Assembly: GCA_013327885.1 (NCBI GenBank) | Contig: JABUMY010000011.1 | Location: forward strand, 157,174-221,173 | Length of the DNA: 64,000 nucleotides | Reading direction: 5' to 3' | Origin: Flavisolibacter longurius | GTDB lineage: Bacteria > Bacteroidota > Bacteroidia > Chitinophagales > Chitinophagaceae | Shown: one piece after another, positions 53,244-61,882 of the stretch | Numbering within the stretch: position 1 is the first letter of the stretch | Layout: every line of letters starts with the position of its first letter | Notes under the pieces: generated by a model | Databases searched by the model: none | What the model was told of the DNA's origin: nothing | The model's input: the letters and a program-made list of their open reading frames with translations, nothing else | Translations under genes and position numbers: made by a program

Positions 53244-54275
53244 CTAAACAATATTCCAAACTTCATTTCCCCGTAACAGCTTGTCCAGATCGGCGGGCTT
53301 TTTCTCTTTGGCCCAAGCTATCTGCTGCTCCATCACGGCTTCATACGTAGGACGCTCGGCCTGGTAAAAAACACCAAAGGGGCGGGGCAGGTGGCCTTCT
53401 ATTCTTGGGTCGTCGAACATACGGGTCAGGATCTGTGCTTTGAAAAGATCAGCTTCATCATGCACCCAAAGGTCATCGGCACTGTGGCCGTTGTTCAGGT
53501 CAACCACCACTGGCTTAAAGCCATCCAGCTTGATGCCTTTGTCGCTATTGGCACCGAAAACGAGGGGCTTGCCATTTTCTACAAACAGGGCATTATCGGC
53601 CTTGGTGCCTTTTTCGGTAAACGCTTCAAAAGCACCGTCGTTAAAGATGTTACAGTTCTGGTAGATCTCCAGAAACGAAGCGCCTTTGTGGCCGTGTGCC
53701 CTCAGCAGCATTGCCTGCAGGTGCTTGGGGTCGCGGTCCATGCTGCGGGCAATGAAAGAGGCATCGGCACCCAGGGCAAGAGCCATGGGATTGAACGGAT
53801 GATCGATAGAGCCAAACGGCGTTGACTTGGTGACTTTGTTGGCTTCTGAGGTTGGCGAATACTGTCCTTTTGTTAACCCGTAGATCTGGTTGTTGAAGAG
53901 CAATACGTTCACATCAAAATTGCGCCGCAGGAGGTGAATGGTGTGGTTGCCGCCGATGCTCAGGGCATCGCCGTCACCGGTCACGATCCAAACGCTCATG
54001 TCGGGCCGTGAAGCTTTTAGTCCGCTGGCAATGGCCGTAGCCCTGCCGTGGATGGAGTGCATGCCATACACGTTCATGTAGTACGGAAAACGTGACGAAC
54101 AGCCAATGCCGGAGATAATGGCAATCTGTTCGCGGGGAATACCCAGCGTGGGCATTACTTTCTGCACTTGCGCCAGGATCGAATAATCGCCGCAGCCAGG
54201 GCACCAACGCACTTCCTGGTCGGTGGCAAAATCCTTGGCGGTGAGGGCCGGTTTATTTTGTGCTACTGTTTCCAT
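53244..54275 (-). CDS. korB: 2-oxoacid:ferredoxin oxidoreductase beta subunit
   Basis: 343 residues. TPP- and Fe-S-binding subunit: WCPGCGDYS (first Cys pair), GIGCSSRFPYY, and the TPP motif GDGDALSIGGNH ... FNNQIYGLTKGQYSPTS. The sequence pattern best fits 2-oxoglutarate:ferredoxin oxidoreductase beta (KorB), which makes succinyl-CoA in a reductive or alternative TCA step. The alpha subunit normally lies directly upstream, but the upstream gene here is a CMD protein, so korA must be elsewhere. Confidence 0.9.
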   Translation of the reverse strand: METVAQNKPALTAKDFATDQEVRWCPGCGDYSILAQVQKVMPTLGIPREQIAIISGIGCSSRFPYYMNVYGMHSIHGRATAIASGLKASRPDMSVWIVTGDGDALSIGGNHTIHLLRRNFDVNVLLFNNQIYGLTKGQYSPTSEANKVTKSTPFGSIDHPFNPMALALGADASFIARSMDRDPKHLQAMLLRAHGHKGASFLEIYQNCNIFNDGAFEAFTEKGTKADNALFVENGKPLVFGANSDKGIKLDGFKPVVVDLNNGHSADDLWVHDEADLFKAQILTRMFDDPRIEGHLPRPFGVFYQAERPTYEAVMEQQIAWAKEKKPADLDKLLRGNEVWNIV

Positions 54276-54409
54276 ATTGAATAGAAGTGAAAAAGGAAGA
54301 TTCCGGTTACCAATAAGCAGTTTTGGGCTTCCTTGTTTATTTAAAGTTAACTGAAATGTGTGTTAGCTGGAAGAATTCCCGCAATTCTTTTCCCTGCAGC
54401 CGGTGGTCA

Positions 54410-54778
54410 TCAGCCCTTGTTCTGCGCCTGCTCTCCTGCACTGACCAGTTCTTCCCAGTATTCTGCCGCTCGTCTTGTATGTGGAATCACAATTGTTCCG
54501 CCCACAATATTGGCTACGGCAAAGATCTCGTAAAGCTGTTCAGTAGATACGCCTAACTCATAGCTTTTGCCCAGGTGGTACTTGATGCAGTCGTCGCAAC
54601 GCAGCACCATGCTGGCCACGAGACCCAGCATTTCTTTTGTTTTTTTATTCAGCGCACCGTCTTCGTAGGTGTTTGTATCCAGGTTCCAGAGCCGCTTCAT
54701 CACAAGGTTGTTCTTGCTAAGGATCACACCATTCATCTTTTCGCGGTAGTCATTAAATTCATTGACCAGGTCTGCCAT
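54410..54778 (-). CDS. Carboxymuconolactone decarboxylase (AhpD-like) family protein
   Basis: 122 residues with the CxxC-x3-H motif C61-D-D-C64-IKYH68, the AhpD-type redox pair, so probably a peroxide-linked thiol protein rather than a true decarboxylase. Helical all through. Separate from korB by 134 bp; a joint operon is possible. Confidence 0.9.
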   Translation of the reverse strand: MADLVNEFNDYREKMNGVILSKNNLVMKRLWNLDTNTYEDGALNKKTKEMLGLVASMVLRCDDCIKYHLGKSYELGVSTEQLYEIFAVANIVGGTIVIPHTRRAAEYWEELVSAGEQAQNKG

Positions 54779-54946
54779 CTTTCAAAAATTTAAGCCTGCA
54801 AATTTACGAAGCGGCAGCGGGAAAGAAAGAGTACAGGATTCACAACCACGGTTTTTCTCTAATTTGGGACTAACTTTAACGCTTTCTGAAAAATTAGACA
54901 TTGCCCGGAAACGCGTGGCATTTTAAACCCAAAAACAACAGGCTCA

Positions 54947-55363
54947 ATGAAAAGAACCTTCCTGGTAACCCTTGCATTTGCAGGCATGGTGGCCATTTCC
55001 TGTGCTGTCACCAATCCTTCTTCCAACTCGCTGTACAAAAACCTGAAAGTGCTGCCCAAAGACATCACCAAGGATCAGATGGACAGCGTGATGCACCATT
55101 TTACGGCTTCGCTGAATGTAAAATGTAATTTCTGCCATGCCCGTACGGCCGACAATAAGGGCTTCGATTTTGCCTCGGACGCCAACAAGCACAAGTTGGT
55201 GGCCCGCGACATGATGACCATGACCAATGACCTGAACAAAAAATACTTCAACCATACCGGTTCGGCCATTACCCTAAACTCGCAATTAGCCGTGACCTGC
55301 TATACCTGTCACCACGGGGCTACGGACCCGCTGATAAAAGCGCCGCAAACAACCCGTCCTTAA
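54947..55363 (+). CDS. Diheme c-type cytochrome lipoprotein
   Basis: 138 residues. A lipobox-like leader ends at C19 (VAISC). Two heme-binding CxxCH motifs, C60-NF-CH64 and C118-YT-CH122, match the photosynthetic-reaction-centre cytochrome-like family found in non-phototrophic Bacteroidota; methionines in ARDMMTMTND may ligate heme iron. Likely a periplasmic or outer-membrane-facing electron carrier. It lies 22 bp before gnd, perhaps by chance. Confidence 0.88.
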   Translation: MKRTFLVTLAFAGMVAISCAVTNPSSNSLYKNLKVLPKDITKDQMDSVMHHFTASLNVKCNFCHARTADNKGFDFASDANKHKLVARDMMTMTNDLNKKYFNHTGSAITLNSQLAVTCYTCHHGATDPLIKAPQTTRP

Positions 55364-55385
55364 TTTTTTATCCAAACCCCAAACG

Positions 55386-56819
55386 ATGAACAAGAGCTTT
55401 GATTTTGGTATGATAGGAATCGGTGTGATGGGAAGCAATCTTTTGCTGAACATGGCCGACAACGGCTTTTCGGTAATTGGTTATGACCTGAAGCAGGAGC
55501 GTGCCGATAAACTTGAAAAAGCCGCTACGGAGGGCACGGTGGTAAAGGGTACAACAGATATTACAGAGATGGTGCAAAGCCTGAAAACACCACGTAAGAT
55601 CATGATGCTGGTACCTGCCGGCAAGCCGGTGGACGATGTTATTGAAACCCTGGCACCGCACCTGGAGAATGGCGATATCCTCATCGACGGCGGCAATTCG
55701 TTTTACCGTGATACGCAGCGGCGGGTGGACGACCTGCAACCCAAGGGCATTCATTTCTTTGGCATGGGTGTTTCGGGCGGCGAAGCCGGGGCCCGGTTTG
55801 GTCCCAGCATGATGCCCGGTGGTGACAAGGCGGCCTATGAATACCTGCGCCCCATTTTAGAGGCCATTGCTGCAGAAGCCGATGGACACCCCTGCGTGGA
55901 TTACGTAGGACACGGTGCGGCCGGTCATTACGTAAAGATGGTGCATAACGGTATCGAGTATGCGATGATGCAGCTCATCAGCGAAGCCTACGATATTTTA
56001 AAGCGGGGCGGTGGTTTTTCTAACGAAGACCTGCATACTGTTTTTAACCAGTGGAATGAAGGCAGCCTGCAATCTTTTTTGATCGAGATAACGGCTGAAA
56101 TTTTCCGGACGCTGGACGTGGAAAAGCAAGGCGAAAAGCATTACCTCGTTGATGCCATCCTGGACAAAGCCGGCTCCAAAGGCACAGGCAAATGGACCTC
56201 GCAGGATGCGCTGAACCTGGGTGTGCCGATACCTACGATTGATGCGGCCGTAGCGGCCCGCAGCTTATCGGCATACAAAGAACAACGGGTAAAAGCCGGT
56301 GAATTGTACAAGCCGGCGGCGGCGAAACTGGGCCTCTCTGCTAAAGAACTTTCTGCTGCCCTGGAGGACACACTCGGCTTTTGTTTTGTGATGGCCTATG
56401 CCCAGGGCTTAAGCCTGCTGGTAAGCGCTTCGCAGGAATACAACATGCAAATTCCGCTGGCCAACGTGGTACGCATCTGGAAGGGTGGCTGCATTATCCG
56501 TTCACTGCTCCTTTACGATTTTGATAAAATATTCAGGGCTAACCCGGAACTTTCCAACGTGTTGCTGGATAAAACCATGTCTGCCTTTTTGCAGGAAAAA
56601 GAAGCTTCTACCCGGAAGGTGATAGCCCTGGCGGTGCAGTCCGGCATACCGGTTGGTGCCATGACCAGTGCCTTAAGTTATTTCGATGCTTTCAGCAGCA
56701 GCCGGCTGCCAACAAATCTTATCCAGGCACAGCGTGACTTTTTTGGCGCCCATACCTATCAGCGAATTGACCGGGAAGGCGTTTTTCATACGGAGTGGAA
56801 TGTGGAGGGTGACAAGTAG
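55386..56819 (+). CDS. gnd: 6-phosphogluconate dehydrogenase (decarboxylating)
   Basis: Oxidative pentose phosphate step: 6-phosphogluconate to ribulose-5-phosphate with NADP+. 477 residues, full length. NADP fold GIGVMGSN (11-18), then IDGGNSFYRDTQRR, GMGVSGGEAGARFGPSMMPGG and KMVHNGIEYAMMQ with the catalytic Lys. It is followed by a four-helix-bundle gene and then zwf, so an interrupted gnd-zwf operon is likely. Confidence 0.96.
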   Translation: MNKSFDFGMIGIGVMGSNLLLNMADNGFSVIGYDLKQERADKLEKAATEGTVVKGTTDITEMVQSLKTPRKIMMLVPAGKPVDDVIETLAPHLENGDILIDGGNSFYRDTQRRVDDLQPKGIHFFGMGVSGGEAGARFGPSMMPGGDKAAYEYLRPILEAIAAEADGHPCVDYVGHGAAGHYVKMVHNGIEYAMMQLISEAYDILKRGGGFSNEDLHTVFNQWNEGSLQSFLIEITAEIFRTLDVEKQGEKHYLVDAILDKAGSKGTGKWTSQDALNLGVPIPTIDAAVAARSLSAYKEQRVKAGELYKPAAAKLGLSAKELSAALEDTLGFCFVMAYAQGLSLLVSASQEYNMQIPLANVVRIWKGGCIIRSLLLYDFDKIFRANPELSNVLLDKTMSAFLQEKEASTRKVIALAVQSGIPVGAMTSALSYFDAFSSSRLPTNLIQAQRDFFGAHTYQRIDREGVFHTEWNVEGDK

Positions 56820-56822
56820 CAG

Positions 56823-56854
56823 GTTGATAAGTTGATAAGTTAATAGAGTGATAA
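56823..56854. repeat. Octamer array, GTTGATAA type, left arm
   Basis: Four 8-bp units (GTTGATAA twice, GTTAATAG, AGTGATAA), 3 bp after the gnd stop. The inverse array lies at 57277-57339, on the far side of the four-helix-bundle gene. Confidence 0.85.
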
Positions 56855-56885
56855 GAAGAGATCATTTTATTTGAAACTTGAACTT

Positions 56886-57260
56886 ATGGAGCGAAAACCG
56901 TATCAATCCTTTACAGAATTAGAAGTTTGGAAAAAGGCAAGAGCATTCAAAAAAGAAATGGAGATTTTGGCAAAATCATTTCCGACAGAGGAAAAGTATC
57001 GATTAAGCGATCAACTGGTTAAGGCTTCCCGTTCCATCAATGCAAATATTGCAGAGGGTCACGGCCGTTATACTTTCAAAGACCAGTTACATTTTTGTAT
57101 TCAGGCAAGAGGATCATTGAGTGAAGTGTTAAATCATTTAATTGATGCTTTCGATTGTGCTTATATAACAGAGGAGGAATTGCTTTCATACAGAGTGAAA
57201 CACAACGAGGTAGAATTGCTATTGAACGGGTACATTGCTTATTTGCGCAGTAAACTTTAA
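56886..57260 (+). CDS. Four-helix-bundle protein (rRNA-intervening-sequence protein family)
   Basis: 124 residues of the TIGR02436-type family: FTELEVWKKARAFKKEM, then FPTEEKYRLSDQLVKASRSINANIAEGHGR, then LHFCIQARGSLSEVLNHLIDA. Relatives are the proteins encoded in 23S rRNA intervening sequences, and the fold is shared with the Avd protein of diversity-generating retroelements, which binds nucleic acid and reverse transcriptase. Here it is AT-rich, sits between gnd and zwf, and is enclosed by inverted octamer arrays, so it looks like an inserted element. ATG at 56886 chosen; a TTG upstream at 56871 is in frame. Confidence 0.92.
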   Translation: MERKPYQSFTELEVWKKARAFKKEMEILAKSFPTEEKYRLSDQLVKASRSINANIAEGHGRYTFKDQLHFCIQARGSLSEVLNHLIDAFDCAYITEEELLSYRVKHNEVELLLNGYIAYLRSKL

Positions 57261-57276
57261 CACATACCCAGACCTA

Positions 57277-57339
57277 TCAACTTTCAGCTATTCAACTTAT
57301 CAACAAATCAACCTTTCAACATCTCAACTTATCGCACAC
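57277..57339. repeat. Octamer array, TCAACnnn type, right arm
   Basis: About eight units with 8-bp (first one 7-bp) spacing, each starting TCAAC or a one-base variant (TCAACTTA, TCAACAAA, TCAACCTT, TCAACATC). It is the reverse complement family of the array at 56823 and ends 5 bp before the zwf start. Confidence 0.88.
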
Positions 57340-57344
57340 CAGTT

Positions 57345-58859
57345 ATGTCAACGAAACCAATTAATCAACAGCCCCCTGTAATCGTCTTCATCTTCGGCGG
57401 AAGCGGCGACCTTGCGCACCGCAAGTTGCTGCCTGCCTTGTATAATCTTTATCTTGACAAGTACATTCCTTCCGAAACCTTTATTGTTGGTATTGGCAGA
57501 ACAGAATACACCGATACGAGCTACCGGGCTTACATCCGGGAAGGCATTGAGGAACATTCCCGCCGCAAAAACGGCTTGGATGAGCATTGGAAAACATTTT
57601 CAAAACAGGTTGACTACCTCAAAGGCGATGTAAGCAAGGCCAGGCTTTACCAGCAAATGGCCAGGCTGGTAAAGCAAAAAGAAAAAGAATGGAAGGCGGA
57701 ACCGCACATTGTGTTTTACATGTCGGTGGCACCACAACTGGCGCCGGGAATTGCCATTAAGCTGCACGAAGCTGGGCTAACGGCCGATCCTTCGCGATCC
57801 CGGATGGTGTTTGAAAAGCCATTTGGCCACGACCTGAAAAGCGCCAGGGAGTTAAATATTCAGCTGGGAGAGTTGTTCGAAGAAAGACAGATCTACCGCA
57901 TTGATCATTTCCTGGGTAAAGAAACCGTACAGAATATCCTGGCCCTGCGTTTTGCCAATGCCCTGTTCGAACCGCTTTGGAATTACAACTATATCGACCA
58001 TGTGCAGATAACGGCTGCCGAAGGGATTGGTATCGAAGGCCGTGGTTCGTACTACGAAGGTGCCGGTGCCATGCGGGATATGGTGCAGAACCACATCCTG
58101 CAGTTGATGTGCATGGTGGCCATGGAAGCACCGGTTTCGTTTGCTGCCGATGAGATCCGCAACAAAAAGCTGGATGTACTGAAGGCGATCCGGTGTTGGT
58201 CGAAAGAAGCCGTACACCAGCATGCGGTTCGGGGACAATACAGCGAAGGATGGAACGGGGGCGAAAAAGTAATAGCCTACCGCAAGGAAAAGGGGGTAGT
58301 TGAAAACTCACCGGTAGAAACCTTTGCTGCCGTAAAATTTTATGTAGACAACTGGCGGTGGCGTGGCGTGCCGTTTTATGTACGGACGGGCAAAGCCATG
58401 AACACCAAAACCACGCTGGTTGTCATCCAGTTCAAGCCGGCACCGCAATATGCGTTTCCTACCGAAGCCGGCGAAACCTGGCGGGCTAACCGCCTGGTCA
58501 TCAGCATTCAGCCGCAGATGGATATCCGTCTTCGTTTCCAGACAAAACAGCCGGGCCCGCAAATGGTGCTGCAGCCAGTGGACATGGTATTTAACTATAC
58601 GGATGCTTATGGCGACAGGGCACCGGAAGCGTATGAAACCCTTTTGCAGGATGTGATAGAAGCAAACCCAACCTTGTTTATGCGTGCCGACCAGGTAGAA
58701 AGGGCCTGGGAAGTGATACAGCCAATTCTGGATGCCTGGCAAACAAGGCCACCGGTTGATTTTCCCAACTATGCCCCTGGCTCTTGGGGACCGGAAGATG
58801 CAGAAGCCCTCATTGCCAAAGACGGCAGGCATTGGACGACGTTACCGAAAGAGAAATAG
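57345..58859 (+). CDS. zwf: Glucose-6-phosphate 1-dehydrogenase
   Basis: First oxidative pentose phosphate step: glucose-6-phosphate to 6-phosphogluconolactone, reducing NADP+. 504 residues: nucleotide fold FIFGGSGDLAHRKLLPALYNL (16-36), the active-site block RIDHFLGKETVQN near 185-197, and FYVRTGKAM near 345-353. Full length. A 6-phosphogluconolactonase gene usually follows but is absent from this window. A GTTTGGG array begins at the stop codon. Confidence 0.96.
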   Translation: MSTKPINQQPPVIVFIFGGSGDLAHRKLLPALYNLYLDKYIPSETFIVGIGRTEYTDTSYRAYIREGIEEHSRRKNGLDEHWKTFSKQVDYLKGDVSKARLYQQMARLVKQKEKEWKAEPHIVFYMSVAPQLAPGIAIKLHEAGLTADPSRSRMVFEKPFGHDLKSARELNIQLGELFEERQIYRIDHFLGKETVQNILALRFANALFEPLWNYNYIDHVQITAAEGIGIEGRGSYYEGAGAMRDMVQNHILQLMCMVAMEAPVSFAADEIRNKKLDVLKAIRCWSKEAVHQHAVRGQYSEGWNGGEKVIAYRKEKGVVENSPVETFAAVKFYVDNWRWRGVPFYVRTGKAMNTKTTLVVIQFKPAPQYAFPTEAGETWRANRLVISIQPQMDIRLRFQTKQPGPQMVLQPVDMVFNYTDAYGDRAPEAYETLLQDVIEANPTLFMRADQVERAWEVIQPILDAWQTRPPVDFPNYAPGSWGPEDAEALIAKDGRHWTTLPKEK

Positions 58860-59083
58860 TTTGGAGTTTGGGGTTAGGAGTTTGGGGTTGTTTAGATCGA
58901 TCAGTATATAATGATCTAACTGTCTTTAAATAGAAGAGACGCTTTCTGTAAAGAAGCGTCTCTTATTATTTATTAGGCCTTTTAAAACCGTGGTTACAGG
59001 CAATACAAAATGTTGATTGTCTGTAAAGAATAGTTGACCAGTTACGCCAACCCCAAACCCCAAACGCCAGACTCCAAACTCAC
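58859..59083. repeat. Inverted heptamer arrays, GTTTGGG/AACCCCA family
   Basis: The left array (58859-58893) has five units starting at the last base of the zwf stop. The right array (59049-59083) has five units near AACCCCA and abuts the stop of the leftward HNH gene. The arms face each other across about 155 bp that contains a terminator. Confidence 0.88.
58934..58964. terminator. Bidirectional intrinsic terminator
   Basis: AAGAGACGCTT and AAGCGTCTCTT around a 9-base loop, with TATTATT after it; lies midway between the convergent zwf and HNH genes, inside the inverted array pair. Confidence 0.82.
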
Positions 59084-59644
59084 TTACACTCTTCCCCAGT
59101 TCTCACCGCTCTTGATCCGGTACATGGTCATTTCGCTGACCTCGTATTTTTCGGCCATTTGCTTGATGGTCAGGCGGCGCTTGTCGTTGTTGAGCATGTC
59201 CTTGATGCGCCGCACCTGTGCGGCGGTCAGCTTCAGGCCCACTTCTTTTTCGGCTTGCTTTTTCTTGTAGGCGATCTTCGCCGGGCTTTTCTGCTGGTGC
59301 TGGATCATTTCTTCCAGCGTGGCCCACTTCAGGTTACTGGCCCGGTTATCCAGTTTGTTGTGATTTTTATGGATCACGTATTTATAACGGGGCGAAGGCC
59401 GCTTCATAAAAAGGCGGGCAATCTCCCGGTGCAGGTACAACGTGCTTTTCCGTTCAGGCCGGTGCAAATTCAGTGTGCGGTAGCCCGTTGTTAACGATCC
59501 GTTCAGCAGCTTGCCGTCTTCCAGCACATCTTCTTTATAACTGGCAAGCCTGCCTTGCGATGAAACAGCGTAGAAGTTGCGCAGTTCTTTACTGCCTTCA
59601 AACGATAACTGTTTCCATTGTTCACCCGCTAATTTTTTTATCAT
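59084..59644 (-). CDS. NUMOD4/HNH-type protein with C-terminal helix-turn-helix
   Basis: 186 residues. A NUMOD4-like N-terminal strand region (FYAVSSQGRLASYKED), an HNH-like core (YVIHKNHNKLDNRASNLKWAT, about 88-108) and a C-terminal helix-turn-helix (LTIKQMAEKYEVSEMTMYRIKSGENWG). Free-standing NUMOD4-HNH proteins resemble phage homing endonucleases. The HNH core has the two histidines and the asparagines of the class, so activity is possible. It lies between zwf and ligA, next to the inverted heptamer pair. Confidence 0.85.
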   Translation of the reverse strand: MIKKLAGEQWKQLSFEGSKELRNFYAVSSQGRLASYKEDVLEDGKLLNGSLTTGYRTLNLHRPERKSTLYLHREIARLFMKRPSPRYKYVIHKNHNKLDNRASNLKWATLEEMIQHQQKSPAKIAYKKKQAEKEVGLKLTAAQVRRIKDMLNNDKRRLTIKQMAEKYEVSEMTMYRIKSGENWGRV

Positions 59645-59704
59645 GGCAACAATTTTTTTTCAAACCAATGAATAGGATAATCTCACATTAAATTTCGTAA
59701 AAAT

Positions 59705-61882
59705 TCATGCCTGTTCCATCATTTTTAAAAACTGTTCTTCGGTAAGGATGCGAATACTGGCAATTTTTTTTGCTTTTTCCAGTTTGCTGCCGGCGTCTTC
59801 GCCTACAACCAGGAAGTCGAGCTTACTGCTTACACCCGAAACGATCTTTCCGCCTGCGGCTTCCACCCTTGCTTCTGCTTCGCTACGTTTCAAGCGGTTA
59901 AGCGTACCTGTGAACAAAAACGTTTGTCCGGCCAGGTTACCCCCGTTTGCAGCTTCCCGCTTTTCGGCCTTTAGCTGAAGTCCCAGGGCTTCCAGTTCCC
60001 GCAGCATTTGAAGGTTGTCTTCGTTGCTGAAAAACTGCACCACGCTGCTGGCTACTTTGGGGCCAACATCTTCAAGCGATTGTAGTTTTTCTTCATCAAA
60101 TTGTTGCAGGTCCAGGAGGTGCTCCACCGCCGCCGCCAGGGTTTTGGCCATGGTTTCTCCCACAAACCGGATGCCCAAAGCAAAAATGAGCCGGTAAAGC
60201 GGTTGTGCCCGGGAGTTATTGATGGCCGTTTGCAGGTTGCTGATGGATTTTGCGCCAAAGCCCTCCATTTTCCCGATGGCCTCATAATCCAGTTGATAGA
60301 TCTGGGGGATTGAGCCCAGCATGCCAAGCTTGTAAAATTTTTCAATGTTGGCTTCGCCCAGGCCACGTATGTCCATGGCATCTTTCGAGGTAAAATGAAT
60401 GAGCCGCTCCAGCACCTGTGCCGGGCAGGTGGCATTTACGCAACGCCAGGCGGCTTCTTCGGGTAAGCGAAAAAGTGGATCGCCGCAGGAAGGGCAGTGG
60501 GTGGGAAACATTATCGGTTGTTCGTTACCGTTGCGCAGCTCAATTAGCGGCTTAACAATATAGGGAATCACATCACCGGCACGTTCCACTAGCACCGTGT
60601 CGCCAATGCGGATGTCCTTTTCTCGGATCACATCTTCGTTAAAAAGCGAGATGGAACTAACGGTTACGCCGCCAATGTGCACCGGTTCAATTTTGGCCAC
60701 GGGGCCGATGTTGCCCGTGCGGCCGATCTGGTATTCTACCCGTAACAGTTTGCTGGTAGCCTGTCTTGCTTTGAATTTAAAGGCCATGGCCCACCGGGGA
60801 TGGTGCGAGGTCATACCCATTTTATCCTGCAGCTCAAAATCATTCACCTTTATCACCATGCCGTCGATCTCGTAAGGCAAGTCATCACGGCCGGCTTCAA
60901 ATTCGTTGCAGTAATCAATAACGGCCTGTATGCCTTTCAGCACTTTTTTTTCTTTGGCCGGGCTGCGAAAACCGAGTTCCCACAACATATCCAGCGTACC
61001 GGAGTGGGTGGTGAGGTAAGACGACAGGTGATCGATAACCGATGCGGGAACATCCTCACTAACCGTGTTGCCGCTGTTATCTGCCATCTGCAAGCCGTCA
61101 TCGGTTTTTTGCACGCCTTCTTTGCTGATGTAGTAACTGACATGGTAAACAAAGGCTTCCAGCTTGCGCCGACCCACTTCTACGGGGTCTTTGATCCGAA
61201 GCGTGCCGGCGGCGGCATTGCGGGGGTTGGCCAATGGTGCCGCTCCCTGCTCCGCCAAGGCTTCGTTGAACTTTTTAAAATTGTTTTTGTTGATAAGCAC
61301 TTCGCCGCGAATCTCCACCGTCTGCAGGCCATAAGCTGAAAAGCGGGCTGACAGGGGAATGGTGCGGATCTGCTTTATATTGGGAGTGATGTTATCACCC
61401 CGCACCCCATCGCCCCGGGTAGCCCCCCGCACCAACTGGTCGTTCTCGTAAACAAGCGATATGCTGGCACCATCAAACTTTGGCTCCACACAATATTCGA
61501 TTTCTGCCTGCCCGGTCAGTTCGCGGGCCTTGCGGTCGAAGTTCAGCAAGTCCTCGCTGTTGTACGAGTTGTCCAGCGAAAGCATGGGCACCAGGTGCTG
61601 CACGGTAGGAAATTCTTTGGTTAAGCCCTTGGCCACCCGCTGGGTGGGAGAGTCGGGTGACACCAGGTCCGGGGCTTCGGCTTCCAGCTTCTCCAGTCCT
61701 TTGTAAAGGGTGTCGTATTCAAAGTCAGAGACCAGTGGGTCGTTCTGAATATAATAGCGGTGTTCGTGAAAGCGAAGAGTTTCCCTGAGGTCAAAAATAT
61801 CGTCTGTGGTCAGCTTTTCTTCCTTCGCCTTTCTCAACAAGTTCTCTGTTTGCTTTTGAAGTGTTTTGATATCCGGTGACAT
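59705..61882 (-). CDS. ligA: NAD-dependent DNA ligase
   Basis: Joins DNA nicks using NAD+. 725 residues: adenylation-site lysine K135 (EPKFDGAS), OB fold, a four-Cys zinc finger (CPSCGDPLF ... CVNATCPAQ), helix-hairpin-helix repeats and a C-terminal BRCT domain (about 645-725, GQTFLFTGTLNR). E. coli LigA has 671 residues; an insertion near 245-300 (KTDDGLQMADNSGNT region) accounts for the extra length. Confidence 0.96.
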   Translation of the reverse strand: MSPDIKTLQKQTENLLRKAKEEKLTTDDIFDLRETLRFHEHRYYIQNDPLVSDFEYDTLYKGLEKLEAEAPDLVSPDSPTQRVAKGLTKEFPTVQHLVPMLSLDNSYNSEDLLNFDRKARELTGQAEIEYCVEPKFDGASISLVYENDQLVRGATRGDGVRGDNITPNIKQIRTIPLSARFSAYGLQTVEIRGEVLINKNNFKKFNEALAEQGAAPLANPRNAAAGTLRIKDPVEVGRRKLEAFVYHVSYYISKEGVQKTDDGLQMADNSGNTVSEDVPASVIDHLSSYLTTHSGTLDMLWELGFRSPAKEKKVLKGIQAVIDYCNEFEAGRDDLPYEIDGMVIKVNDFELQDKMGMTSHHPRWAMAFKFKARQATSKLLRVEYQIGRTGNIGPVAKIEPVHIGGVTVSSISLFNEDVIREKDIRIGDTVLVERAGDVIPYIVKPLIELRNGNEQPIMFPTHCPSCGDPLFRLPEEAAWRCVNATCPAQVLERLIHFTSKDAMDIRGLGEANIEKFYKLGMLGSIPQIYQLDYEAIGKMEGFGAKSISNLQTAINNSRAQPLYRLIFALGIRFVGETMAKTLAAAVEHLLDLQQFDEEKLQSLEDVGPKVASSVVQFFSNEDNLQMLRELEALGLQLKAEKREAANGGNLAGQTFLFTGTLNRLKRSEAEARVEAAGGKIVSGVSSKLDFLVVGEDAGSKLEKAKKIASIRILTEEQFLKMMEQA

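Noticed and set aside
52985..54778. Defence island around the toxin module
   Set aside because: The neighbours are metabolic (KorB, CMD protein); a lone ParE-type pair is not evidence for an island.
56886..57260. Diversity-generating retroelement
   Set aside because: The Avd-like fold is suggestive, but I see no reverse transcriptase and no template/variable repeat pair in the window.
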